DNA from: Rehmannia glutinosa
Lineage: Eukaryota > Streptophyta > Magnoliopsida > Lamiales > Orobanchaceae
Length of the DNA: 64,000 nt
Direction: 5' to 3'
Assembly: GCA_016081115.2 (NCBI GenBank)
Contig: CM071930.1
Location: forward strand, 48,831,335 to 48,895,334
Position 1 is the stretch's first letter. Each line of letters begins with the position of its first letter. The position numbers were made by a program, and so were the translations under genes. Below are positions 12,278-24,061 of this stretch, in pieces. The notes beneath the pieces are model-generated. The model was not told the origin of the DNA, did not search any database, and saw only the letters and a program-made list of their open reading frames with translations.

Positions 12278-15200
12278 ATGATTGATCCGGAAGAGTGGTA
12301 TACTGCTAGGATAAACACTAGGTTTTCTTTTGAAGTGATTAAAAATTTGAAGGACATGTTATCCCAGCTGCAGTTGGATGCGTTTAGGCGTACTTGTTTT
12401 GGTTATTTTCTGGACATGCATGAAGTTGATTTCCAAAATCAACTTGTGCATTCGTTGTTGAAGAGGCAGGTTGTTCATTCACGGAAGGATGAGATACTAG
12501 TGTCTGTTTGTGGGAAACTTTTGAGATATGGTGTTGGGGAGTTTGCCCTGGTCACGGGGCTGAAGTGTGTTGGGAATAGGACCTCTGTTCGTGGGGATGG
12601 TATTACTTCTGAGTTCTTCCAGAAGTATTTTACTGGCACAATGAAATTCACTAGGCAGTCAATTGATGAGTGTTTTAGATTACAAGTGTGGGGGATAATG
12701 ATGATGATGCCGTGAAGATGGTGTTGTTGTACTTTTTGCATTTTTTTCTCTTTTCTTCTACTGGGACTTCTGTGAATATGGCTTTTTTTGATTTAGTTGA
12801 TAGGGAATCTTTTAACACATATCCATGGGGAAGGGATTTGTTTGACCTGACAATCAGAGAACTGAAGGAACAAGTGCTCCATAGAAAGCAACTTTAGGAT
12901 GAGGATTTGAAGCCTGCTGCTAAATACATTAAAATTTACAAAATTAAAGGCTTTCCTCTGGCCTTCCAGATATGGTTCTATGAATGTTGTTCAGAGGTGA
13001 ACAATAAAATTTGCAATCATATCGGGTAGAGTATCCCTCGTATTCTGAATTGGGGTTGTCCATTGGCTGGGAAAGATAAGAATTTGAGGTCTGATAATCT
13101 CGATATGATGATTTTCAACCGTTCTGCAGAACATGTAATACGTGACTTTTTTATTTTTTTGTTTCTGTTTTATTTCGCTTTTGTTTCATAACTGTTTATA
13201 TGTTGTTTCTAACTTTGTTTTTGTCTGTTTTGCTTTTGTTTTAGTTGAAGTTGATGAATATTTGGCCATCAGATGAAGAGAGGTTGCAGTTGGATATTGC
13301 AACATTTTTTGATGAGTTCAAGTATTCGTTAAATTCTGTTAATTGGGACTTTGTCATTGGTAATTTGAAGAGAAAGGAGCCAGATGTTGAGTTGGGATCG
13401 AGCTACACGTTGGATGACATTATTCGGAAGCAAGATAAATTGTCCAAGGAGTTGAAGGTTTTCAAGAACTCCGTTAACAAAATCTTGGAAGAGCAGTTTA
13501 AAACTGTTCTATCTGAGTCGTCTGCTAGTAAGGGGAAACTTAAGGTATCCTTATTATTTTTGTCCCTCTTGTGTTTCATTATTTTTTTGTCTTTGTTGCT
13601 TGCTTGTTTGGATTTATAATGTTGTCATTTTTGCTTTTTAGGCTGGTGATGGGCTGGATGAAGCTGATAAGGTTGTTGGAGATCAATATAATAAAATATC
13701 GTCAGCATCCGCTACAGAGTCTGCGAACGAGTCAATGGGAGTGGATGATCAACATGTTAAAACTCATGTTGTGCCCTTTTCTAAAGAGGTAGTGACCCTG
13801 CTTGTTTGGAAACCACTGAGCGAACCAGTAGTCCCCTGGCTAGTGGACAGTTTGAAAAAAAATCAGAGGCTATTGAAGGTGGAAATATTGGTGGTGATGT
13901 TAGGGTTGAGTCTGTGGTTGAAGGGATTGTTAATAATGGTGAGGGAATTCCTGTTGATGGTGAAGTTGATTTGTCAGTGGATAAAGGGGTTGGTAATGAT
14001 GGTGAGGGACTTAATGTCAGTGGTCTGATGGATTTTGCAGAAAAATGTTGAGATTGTTCCGTTTGATTCAAGTAAGGTTTCAGAAGAGGTTGGTGTTGAA
14101 TCTCCGGGCCTGAATGTTCATGTTGAACATGGCTTCATTGGGTCTCAAGAATTTGATGATCTCACCCAATCTCAATTTGATTCTATTGTGAACGCTACAA
14201 CTCAAGCTGTTGTGGGAATGGTTTCTTCCTAATAATGCCTCTAGTTTGTTTTGACATTGAATTGTCATTTATATTTTGTTTATAACATTTATATCATGTT
14301 TTATTGCAGGCTGGTGTCAAGGGGTCTGATGCATCCCATGTTGCTAATAGGATTTCAAAACCCTCTGTTGCTGTGAGAACTCCTTTCACCACTCATTTTG
14401 AATCATTTGGGGATGTGAGTGGGAAAGTAGTTGGGGGATTTCAATTGGGAAACATTGATTTGGAATCGACTCCTCAGGAGAAAGATTTGACCTTAGATGC
14501 TGCCAGGAAGCCCCAAGTAGTGTTGGTTAAAGGAAGGTGCCCATTGGATGATAGCCTTGGTGAAGGTTATTACGTTTTAGACGAATTTAATGATGATCTG
14601 AGTGAGTGGTTCGCAAGGGTAAGATTTTTTATTCTGTTTTGCAACGATTATGAAACATTATTGTAATTTTTTCACTTATTTATGTTTTAGGCCAAAATGT
14701 TATTCTGTAGAAGATGACAAGATTGATCCCTCGTTAAAGCTGGGTGTATGCGAGGTGAAGCAAAAATCATGGTTTCATAGCATGTACTATGTTGACGAGT
14801 ATTTGTCTTCTTCGGTAAGTTACTATTTTTTATGTTGATGTTTTCCTATTTTTGTTTATGTGTTCTTACTTTTTGTTTGCTTCTTTTTCAGCATATGGAC
14901 GTGTTGTTCTATTACATACGCAAGAAGTATATGCACGCGCATAGTGCTGTGAGATTTACTACCATGGACCTGATCTTTCATAGATGCATCCAAAGTATCT
15001 ACAGCCTGTTCACCCATGTCAACAAGAGGAAGAAGAAAAATTTCGACACTTCCAAGATTAACTTGAATTCTTCTATAGTTGACTATATCATGGGTTTTGA
15101 TATAGGATGTGGAAAGCCGTGGTCTGATGTTGTTCATATCTTGTTTCCCATTCATTGCATTGACATGGAACACTAGGTCCTTGGGAGGTTGAGTATTCAA

Positions 15201-15744
15201 GAGAGAATTATTTATCTGTACAATTCACTGCGGACCGCGGACTCTGTAAAAATAGCTAGGAAAGCTATTGAAAGCTATAGCATGTTGTTGCCTCATTTTC
15301 TTTCCATGGTAGCATTCTACGAAGATCGCCAGGACATTGCTCTTGGTTTTGGCCCTTACTCTGCTGACATTAATTCTCCATTCAAGATTGTGGTTGTTAG
15401 GGATATTCCTGTTCAACTGAAAAAGTAATATTCTTGTCTGTATCCTATTTCATTTGTGTTTTATTTTTTTGTGTGTTTTTATATTATGTTTTTAACCTCT
15501 TCCCTTTTTTTGTAGCGATTGCGGAGTATTTATAGCTTGCTATGCAGAGTAGTTTATCTATGGGAAGCAAATGTCGGAGGAAGACTTCGACATTGAAAGA
15601 GAACGGATGAGGCATACTCACCTGCAATACAATCACGCAAGGCTGAAGCAGCAGAACGGAGACGAAGACGACACTGATATTGAAATCATCCCCCCACTTC
15701 CTATTGATGCTAGGAAATTGTTGTTAAAGAAGAATTATGTATGA
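12278..15744 (+). pseudogene. DUF1985 + Ulp1-like (C48) cysteine protease gene of the MULE, multi-exon, broken
   Basis: The N-terminal part (12278-13130) is DUF1985-like: TCFGYFLDMHEVDFQNQLVH, GEFALVTGLKC and YPWGRDLFD. Acidic, low-complexity exons follow (13245-14600). The protease part runs from about 14690: YYVDEYLSSS, KINLNSSIVDYIMG, PWSDVVHILFP, then His and LGRLSIQERIIYLYNSL, LLPHFLSMVAFYE and finally NDCGVFIACYAE with the catalytic Cys (about 15520). Introns fit GT/AG at about 13136-13244, 13544-13641, 14620-14690, 14815-14891 and 15426-15515. Broken by TAG at 12895, 13027, 15174 (replacing the Trp after the catalytic His) and 15550 (in the Tyr position after CYAE). Family members cut SUMO-like proteins; the role in the element is unknown. 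Confidence 0.82.
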
Positions 15745-16158
15745 GATTTGTTTATGGTCACATGGAACAGTATGCTTTACTTATATTTTAATAGTTTGTT
15801 AGTACGGTTATTTGGTATATGTCTATATTTCTAGTTAGTTTCTTTAGAATTTTGAAGATGTATGGGACAACATCTGAATCACTTTGAGGTTGTGTGGAAC
15901 AATATGCATGATTTTGTTTTGGCATTCATGAGTGTTTGGAAGGTTTTAGTTTTCTAGATTTTGTATGCTTGGTTTTTGTGTTTTACAAGAAGAGTTGCAG
16001 TCAATAAACAACTGTGCAAGAATATCGGAAACAAATAAGAAACATGTAAGAAACTATAAAGCAACATGTATGAGTTTTTATTGAAGCAATTGTGTTCTGT
16101 TACATTGTATTAATTTGTCTAACTTGACATGCATGTAAGCAATTGGAATATAGTGTTA
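15745..16158. other. Convergent intergenic spacer of the MULE
   Basis: No gene seen. AT-rich, with GAAACAAATAAGAAACATGTAAGAAAC at about 16026-16055, one cluster of the GAAACAT motif found in noncoding parts of this element. Confidence 0.5.
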
Positions 16159-18840
16159 TTAAATGCATCTTGTTTTTGGTTGATTCCTGCATGTATGTCT
16201 ATTGTGTCCATGTTGCCCACATCTTCCGCATTTATTTTTGAAAATTTTCTCCCAAGCTGCCTTGTGTCTTCTTTTCTTTGGCCTTCCAGATTTGGCCTTG
16301 CCTTCGGGTAGAAGAGTCCACATTGTTTCAATTTCAGGTGTCAGGATCCAAGTACTTCATGTGGGATTGGATACACTATTTTCGAATAAGTCGCTTCCAT
16401 TGTTTCCTTCATGTAGTATGCCGAGCAGTACTGGTACGGATCTTCATTCAATTCTTGTAGTACTGCTATAACATGTGGACAAGGAATTTCATCCATTTGA
16501 AACTTGTTGTATGTGCAAATCCTTTTCTTAAAGTCCACAACAAATATTTTCTCTGATTCTATGACTTTAAAGAGAAAATCATTTGATCTTTTCACCTGAA
16601 AACATAAATGAAACATGTGAGAAACAATTTGAAACAAGAAACATGTTTCAGATTTGTAGTAAATTACTCTTAAATTTAGAGAAATGGTGTAGTTTTTCCC
16701 CATATACTCTTCAGCTGTTTTTGTCATTCTTATAAATGTTGATCTTGCTTCGTTTCGATTCCTGCATGTCCAATCTTGAACTAATGATCTCACGTACTCG
16801 AGCAATATTGTTACAGGTAGGTGTCTCCCTGCTACAGTTGCTACATGCAATGACTCTGCAATGTTGGATGTCATGATAAAGTATCTTTTGTTGCGACAGT
16901 ATAGTCGTGTCCATTTCTCGTATCCAATAGCGGACGAGTAAGGTATGATTTTGTTGTTCACTCTATTTTTTCAAATTCGCCCTTCTTGTAGGCTTTTGCT
17001 GCTTCTATGAATGACTCCCTTATTTCGTTGTTTTTCTTTTTGAAGTTTGCTTTCAAATGTTTAGGAGATGATACATGCACAGTCCATGGGATACTTCAGG
17101 ATATACCTAATCATTAAAATAATATTTTTAAAGAATGTTTTGTGACTGAAATTATTTTTGAAACCTATATGTGAAACATTAAAGAAACATATTTGAAACA
17201 TCTATGAAACATCACCTTAAGAAATATTTACAATTTGTACCTCATTTATTGTTTTTTCTATGTTGATATGTTTATCTGAGACTATACACCTGCCTTCCCT
17301 GAGACCAAAAGTTTGTCTGATCTTTGCGAAAAACCATCCCAAGATCCATCATTTTTAGAATCCACTATTGCAAAAGTCAATGGGAAAATGCTCCCATTCC
17401 CATCCTGCGTGCATGCATACAATAAAGTCCCCCCGTAACTTGCTTTCAAGAATGTACCATCAACAACAACCACTGGCCTATAGTGTTTCCATCCCTTTAT
17501 TGATGTATTTATAGTCATGAACAAGAAGAGGAATGTGTTATCCTCTTTTCTTACTATTTTAGTAATTGATCCGAGATTTATTTTCTCCAACATGTAAAGA
17601 TAAGCTCGTAGTTTCTGATAAGATTCATCCAGTCTCCCCCTTATTATTTTGAGTCCTTTCTCTTTTGATCTCCAAGATTTTCTGCAGTCGAGACTTATTC
17701 CATGCACATCCTTCATGTCTCTTATTATATCTGTTGTTGTGTACACTGTTTTGATGTTGTTGAGGTACTTTGATTTGATAATGTCTCCAACCATTTTGCA
17801 GTAGCTTGTCTACTGTCATTCATTCTCTTATCGAGTGGACAAGTATGGTTATTGTCGTATTTTCTTACTATGAACTTTGTTGTCCTTGTTCTTGATGATT
17901 CTTTTAAATGCCAATTGCAATTTTCATCCAGACACTTTATATGGTATTGCTTGTTGCACGATTTATTGACCTTATATTGGAAGTGATTTTTCAATGCAAA
18001 ACAGCTGATGTGTTTTATCAATTATTCCTTGTTGTTGTATACATTTTCCTATTTGGATTTGTTCTTCACAATTAATAGGTTCTTGGATTTGCATTGTTTC
18101 TTGGACTACATTTTTGCTGATTAAGTTTGCATAGTTGATGTAGTCAATGAGATTTGGCCCATATTTTCCATTGTTGAGCTCTCTACTGATATGTTGCTTG
18201 TTCCCTCCATTGCATTTTGTTGTGTTGTTTCTTGCAAGTTTGTCTCTTTTGATTTCAAGAGCAATTAGTTTTCTGGATTAACTACTACGTCTATGCACAT
18301 AGGAAACTTCATCCAATCTTCTTCTTTGCTTTTTACTTTCAAATAGGACTTCAAGTTGAAGTCATTTTCAATCTTTAATTATGGCAGAGATTCTCTCAGT
18401 TTGTACTTAATTTGCATTCTTTCCTCATCTTTTCTGAATTGTATTTGTTGTTCTAAAATTTCATGCAGGGTGCTGAAAATGCAATCCATTGGAATCAGGA
18501 TCCCCATTATCTCGAAGTTGATATAATCCTTGTTCTCTGCCCATTCTCCCTTGTGGTATACTACTGCTGGAATTTTATCCATGGTAATATAGAATTCGAT
18601 GAAATTATCATATTTGAAACATGAAAGAAACATCATTGAAATAAATATGAAACAATTCCCCTGTACAGGGAAAGCAATGTGCTTCCCATGCAGAATGGAA
18701 ACACTTTTTCAACAACAATGAAACAACTATCTAAATGATTGCATACAGTTTTTTGAGATCCAGACATTTTTATGTGTAGATTTTCATGACAATCAATTAT
18801 TTTAGAATTTTGTATTAAGTTATCGAACAAAATAAGCATT
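16159..18840 (-). pseudogene. mudrA-like MULE transposase, broken
   Basis: Minus strand. N-terminal part: VVYHKGEW and MGILIPMDCIFSTLHEILEQ (about 18460-18580). FQYKVNKSCNKQYHIKC with NCNWHL and HTCPLD is the Mutator N-terminal zinc/DNA-binding region (17840-17990). The transposase core: VVVVDGTFLKASYGG (first catalytic Asp) and FPLTFAIVDSKNDGSW (about 17330-17480), then after a frameshift IVSDKHINIE with the second Asp (about 17250-17290). EKWTRLYC, TSNIAESLH and PCPHVIAVL with paired Cys and His form the SWIM zinc finger (about 16470-16530). The tail GRPKKRRHK and CGRCGQHGHNRHTC is the zinc knuckle, ending at TAA 16159-16161. Multiple stops and shifts make it inactive. Role: excision and insertion of the element. 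Confidence 0.85.
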
Positions 18841-18913
18841 TTATAATATTGAACGATTCATTTCGATGAAATTCTCTATTCGCAAATTCATGGTACAATC
18901 TCAATTTCTTTCG

Positions 18914-18958
<45 letters not shown>
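18914..18958. repeat. (AT)n microsatellite
   Basis: About 45 bases of nearly pure AT dinucleotide just beyond the mudrA-like gene start. Confidence 0.95.
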
Positions 18959-18964
<6 letters not shown>

Positions 18965-21582
18965 ATGATTTTGCATGTGGAAATAGATACGCAGTGATGT
19001 AAACAATATTTTTCAGCATAAACTAAGCATTATTTTTTGAGATTGGTGTTTGGTACCTTGTTTTTGTCCTGCTTTCTTCTTTGTTTTACTGATTTGCAAT
19101 TCAGTTCTTCTTCCTTTGCTCGAATAGTCGTTCTGCTTGTTCTTCTCCTTCGCATAGTGTTTGCGCACTTGTATTTGGCTGCTGCATTCTGGATTTGTGA
19201 TTCTATTTTGGTTGTTGTTTTTATGTGTAGCGTATTGTGTGGGAAGGAGTTGGCTTTGAGCTTATTTTTTGGAATTAGAATCCGGTCAGCGTACTGTTAG
19301 GTAAATTTTGTTAAAATCGAGTATCATGTGCCATTTTCCCTTGATATATTGAATATTGAGTGAATTACTGGTACAATGGTGGTCCTCTATATATAGGACA
19401 AAGAACAATCTAGATACAAAATGTTGGCACTATTCTATTGGCCGATCTTAGATATTTATTTGTACAGAATATTCCCTTATTATCCAATGATTGATAGATG
19501 ATTAACTACACATGATCCTAGGCAAATATGGTGAGCTCATGAGGTGGCATCTGAGGTGTAATTATCTTTATTAGAATTTTTAGTACAAGAAAATACATAT
19601 CTTGAGTTTTATGGACCAAACCTAAGAATATAAGACTTTCGTAAAACTAATTTACTAGTTATCAAAGAACACTCTTCAACCACTTTGTATTACGCCAACA
19701 GAAAAAAATACCCCGAGTATTTTCCCATACTTATCACAATCTGACTCACACAAATTGATCTCTCCAAATGCTACACTTTGTCTATATCTCCTGGATCTCT
19801 CTAAGTTGGTCGTTTTCCAAGCTACTTTGCTTGTTTATTTTTTTTTACACTTTTCAATTGAAGAGAGAAGCCGTGTTTATAGCGCAACAACCATTTAAAG
19901 ATTGTTAACCTCTTTAACTAAGTGACAATTTTATCTTTCAACTCATCAACTGATACCCACAAATTCAAGGTACTCCTTGTCAAAACAACATACTAATATA
20001 AAAACTAATTCTTATTTCTTATAAAAAATAAAAAACCAATTTTCATTTTGGTTCTTAGGGAGTGGTTCCTTTTGAAGAAAGTGATTTGTTATATTAGAAG
20101 TGAAAATAAACAAAAAAATCATAAATTTGTAATATTTGAAAAAAATAGTTGACAAGCAAAAAAAAAGTAGAATGACAATGAGCCTTCTAATAATATAACA
20201 ATAGTATCCTCATTATAAAAATACTAAATAAAATCGTCGTGCAATGCACAAGCTGTATGTTTGTGATGCTTCTATTTTGTAATGTGACATGTGCATTTTT
20301 CTGATAGTTCTATTAATTTTATCTCACGACATTGTAATAATTTTCAAATAGCATCAGACAGTATGCGGGAATTAATACTATTTAATATCTTATTGATGAG
20401 TGAAAAAGGAAATTCATCATTCTTTAAAATCGTGCAAAATACGTTCAAAACATGTATTTGTGTTCGATCTTTGAAGGTCGATTTTTCATAAAAATTGCAC
20501 AAGGCGCAACTTCATCACCCGTTGCATTTTAGTCATGTTTAGATCTTTAATAAGTGTGATGTTGGTGCATGTTTTTTTTTCCATGTTGTACTTTTATATT
20601 CAAATGCAATATTATTTTCAAAAGCTATTCATATGTGTAAATTGAGATGCAATTAAAATAAGTATTTTTTTCATTTAATGTAATCAACTTAAATACAATT
20701 CTATATATTCGGAAGAAATGAGCTAATTCAATTAACAACTATACATATATTAAAAGTAGCAAAAATACGTGAGTATTCCCAAATGCATAATTTTTAAAGC
20801 TCATTACAAAATAAAATTTTGAGTAAATATGTCTTAATATATTTTATGTTTATTTTTTGTTTTATTTATACAATACGGGTGTCGAACTGAAGATCGTAAA
20901 AAAATGACTAATTTAATATATTATACATAAAAAATGAATCAAACAATATTTAATTTTAAAAATAAAAAAATAAAATTATTAATGTAGTACAAACGATTAG
21001 GAAAGCTGATATTTATAAAATGCTTTGTTATTATATATAGATTTTCTAGAATTAATTCACGAATTACCAAAATTAATATATGTTGTAATTATATTAATAT
21101 TTTGCGAGGGTAACTTAGGCGGGAAATTTTTTATCATGCTATTTATAAATGTCTTTCTTATTATATATAGATATATGTTCTCCGCATTCCTAATCTGTTT
21201 TGAAGGTAAAAGTATCGAGATACCTATATATTTATTTACAAAAATACTAGAAGTGGGAATTGCGGAATTAGTAGCACTACAACCATTCATTCCTTTAAAT
21301 TTTAGGTAACGAAGCGGCCGAAATAGAATTAACATTTAAAAATACACAACGATTCTTTTTTTTCTTTTTCTCAATAAAAAGCTAACAATCGCTTAATTTA
21401 TTTTTCTTTGACAAACCCTCCCTTAATACACATTCTTTACCATCTATTTTGGTGGGCTCCGATCATAGAGATAATTAATTAATGTACGAATATATGATAG
21501 TCATCATACATAAACATGATATACATGATATGAATTTCATGACCAGTGTGATATTATCTATCGATAATTTTTTTTAAGTACA
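18959..21582. other. AT-rich stretch with no recognised gene
   Basis: 19020-19300 may be the 5' flank of the mudrA-like gene. The rest is AT-rich. A TATA-like CTATATATAGG occurs at 19391-19401 and a TGTTAGG at about 19293 could begin an old LTR, but I found no partner. Short open frames (19037, 20291, 21025) have no features of real proteins. Confidence 0.5.
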
Positions 21583-21743
21583 ATGGGAGATAGTAGTGGA
21601 TGGAACACATGCACTCGCTTGAGATCTAACCTGGGTCAATCTCTGTTATTTTACAAGATACTATCATTGGAGCACAAAATTGATCATATTATATATCGAC
21701 ATTATAAGTACGTTGTTGTTTGTGAAAAAAATAATTGTCAAGT
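21583..21743 (+). pseudogene. Possible phytocyanin-like exon remnant (doubtful)
   Basis: The reading begins MGDSSGWNTC, continues LGQSLLFYK and ends YVVVCEKNNCQV. The spacing loosely recalls a plant blue-copper (phytocyanin) domain: GDSSGW, VGD.L.F, and a Cys near the end. The copper-binding His and Met are not all visible, and element E inserted immediately after it (TSD CAAGT at 21739-21743). It could equally be a chance open frame. Confidence 0.22.
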
Positions 21744-22075
21744 TGATGCAGACGGAATCAATACAAAGAACATAAATACTACCGTTGATTCGCAAGAATA
21801 CATGAAAGTATTGAAACAAAACAATATAATTCTCAAAAGAACGTGTATTGCTTGGAGAATAAATCTCAAATTTTAATAATATTCAAACTCTCTAAAAAGA
21901 ATAAAATAGCAAGTATTTATAGGATTAAAATTCTACCACAATAAAACTCCTAACTTGACTAGGAAACTTAAAAGATAAACTAAATAGAATCCTAAACACA
22001 CAAATCACTATATAAAATATAAGATATTCTAAAATCCTAAAATTAAAGATAATAAACTAGATATTATCTCCATCA
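21744..22075 (-). repeat. Element E 3' LTR
   Basis: 332 bases, plus-strand TGATGCAGACGG to ATCTCCATCA. Pairs with 31020-31350. On the minus strand the upstream purine-rich GGAGAGAATGATGG at the inner junction acts as the PPT region. Confidence 0.92.
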
Positions 22076-22472
22076 TTCTCTCCGGGGTCAAGACAATTCG
22101 TCCTCGCTCGAATCGGAAGGGAGATCGGCATTAGGAAATTTATCAAACCATGAAGGGGCGCAAGGAGGTTAAGATAGAAAAACAATATGAATATAGTTAT
22201 GTATTTGAGTTGGATCAAAAATAAAAAACTTCAAGTTGATATCTAGAACACCATCATTCATTATCTGGTAGCGTCCAATACCAGTATAATATGATATCTG
22301 ACTCCGCGAATTATATTTTTCATCCATACTAACATCAACAAACTTCTCCTTAGATTTTGTTAATTCTACCAAAGAAGGCAATAATCTCCTCTTTAGGATT
22401 CATTTTTTTTTTCGTATGAGGAGAGAATGATAGTATAAGAAGGATTAAGACATCAACAATATAGTTGATTGG
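22076..22472 (-). pseudogene. Element E pol-end remnant
   Basis: The minus-strand reading nearest the LTR gives SDSSEDELS, resembling the acidic tail that ends many plant Gypsy polyproteins just before the PPT. A 70-residue open frame (22169-22381) precedes it. No catalytic motif is present. The left limit of the nested element F at 22473 truncates it. Confidence 0.4.
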
Positions 22473-22705
22473 TGTGTGTAAAATATACGTGCATTTTGGG
22501 GCTTAAATTGATATATAATTGATGCATTTCCACGCATATTTACTATGTTTTTACTTGGTTTCCTTTAAAGGGCATGATACTGCGTATTCTTGTAATTCTT
22601 GCAGGAAACAGAGCTTAAAATGAAAAAATATCAGTTAGGATGCCCGTATAAGATTGCCAAATGCAAAGAGAAGATCAAAACAACGGGAAAAAGGAACAAA
22701 AACAA

Positions 22706-22940
22706 GTCACACGGCCGGACCATGTAGCCTCACACGGCCGTGTGGACTGGTGTTGTGAAAATCACACGGTTGTGTGAAGAAAGGACAGAGCAGGTCCACA
22801 CGGCCGGACCGTGTGAACTCACACAGCCGTGTGGATACGGTTATCAGCCGCACCACCTACCCGTGCGACCAGCCTGCCCGTGCGACAAAGGGCTAAGCCC
22901 AAGGCCACACGCCCGTGTGGACCCACACGACCTGATCGTG
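22706..22940. repeat. CACACGGCCGTGTG palindrome array in the 5' LTR
   Basis: Six to eight imperfect copies of CACACGGCC(GGACC)GTGTG, for example at 22731-22745, 22798-22817, 22822-22836 and 22906-22920. Several are self-complementary. The array ends about 70 bases before the TATA box, where promoter-proximal elements are expected. Confidence 0.9.
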
Positions 22941-23012
22941 TGGGAGTCTATTTCAGCACATTTTTAGAGTTTGCTTCCCGTTCCAACTCTACAAGTGATC
23001 TCTCCAAGCATC

Positions 23013-23020
23013 TATAAAAG
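23013..23020 (+). promoter_or_regulatory. Element F LTR TATA box
   Basis: TATAAAAG in CATCTATAAAAGGGGAC, conserved in the 3' LTR at 29536-29543. Confidence 0.8.
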
Positions 23021-24061
23021 GGGACTAAGTCTTGCACGCACACATATCATTCCATACAGCAAAAACACATCAATTAACACAGGAACGCAAGAATCGAAAA
23101 TCTTCTGAGCAAAGAAGGCTAGGTCGCGAAGGACACCATAAGGCTTTCGCATCTAGGGAGCACAAGAGATTCGAAGGCTTGGAGGGAGAATCCATCCTGA
23201 CAAGAAGGGATTTTCTTTCTATGTCTAAAAACTCTTGTCTGTGTTTATATGATGTCATAATATACTATGAGTTTGTAATCAATGTTTGGCATATTTTTCG
23301 GATCTTAGGGGCATAATCGAAACTATTGATTTATGTTAAATATAATTATTTATTTTCTTAATTAATTCATGCTTTCTATTTTATGAATTCGAGTGCTTGT
23401 TTATAATTGTTTTTTATCTGATCAATAATTTGCATGTCATACTTCTAGTCATATAATCCGGGAGGTGAGTTCTAGTAAGACGAAAATCGAATTCAGACAT
23501 AAATAGAGTAATGTATAGGGAGACTACTTTTATTTGTGGGGAGTACTTCAATTCAAAGATCTTTTAGGAGTTAGTAATAATTGTGATGGATCGGGAGACC
23601 TCAATTATTATTAATCTATTGTTTATGTGCACAATAAACTATTTTAGGAATTGAACCCATAGAATTGCATGAATTGGTTTTTAAAACTTTAATTGCATTT
23701 AATATTCAAGAAACATGTTGAGATTATGTGCCTAAGGTTGCTCATAAAGATGTTGAAAATACTTGTGGGGTTCACAAATTTATTTTTATTTTCTTTCTTT
23801 ATTTTCGATTTTTAGTAGATAAAAATACTTGATTATCCGGTCGCTTCAATAAAATTGGAATACGATGTTATTATAGCCTAAGTGTTTCGAGATTTAATCC
23901 CTGAGGAATACGATCTTGCTTGCCATTATTCTATAAACTACATAGTAATAAGTAGTTCAATCTTAATTGAAGCATATTTTTTTTTGTAAATAGTTTTTTT
24001 TCTTTTTCGATTTTTTCTTTTTTTCGATTTTAACATTGTTTTTGTTTAGTGCAGATAGTGC

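Larger units (their letters stand above)
12200..18900. mobile_element. KI-type (Ulp1-carrying) Mutator-like element with two convergent genes
   Basis: A plus-strand DUF1985+Ulp1 gene (12278-15744) and a minus-strand mudrA-like transposase (16159-18840) converge with about 400 bases between them. This pairing is characteristic of plant MULEs that carry an Ulp1-like sequence (the Kaonashi/KI-MULE type). I could not find terminal inverted repeats or a 9-bp duplication; many members of this group lack long TIRs. The limits given are therefore the coding limits plus a margin. Noncoding parts share a repeated GAAACAT motif, which supports treating both genes as one element. Confidence 0.7.
22473..23942 (+). 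repeat. Element F 5' LTR
   Basis: TGTGTGTAAAATATAC to CTATAAACTACA, 1470 bases. Contains a palindromic CACACGGCCGTGTG array (about 22706-22940), a TATA box TATAAAAG (23013-23020) and a likely transcript start about 30 bases later. The right LTR has the same plan, with small deletions in the array. Confidence 0.92.

Noticed and set aside
19037..19300. 87-residue plus-strand hydrophobic frame
   Set aside because: Lies antisense to the likely 5' region of the mudrA-like gene; Leu/Phe/Val-rich from T-rich sequence, no homology recognised.
19293..19860. Solo LTR starting TGTTAGG with TATA-like CTATATATAGG
   Set aside because: No matching end, target duplication or second copy could be found in the window.
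22700..22940. CRISPR-like array from repeated CACACGGCC words
   Set aside because: Copies are irregularly spaced, palindromic and in a plant LTR; no repeat-spacer regularity.
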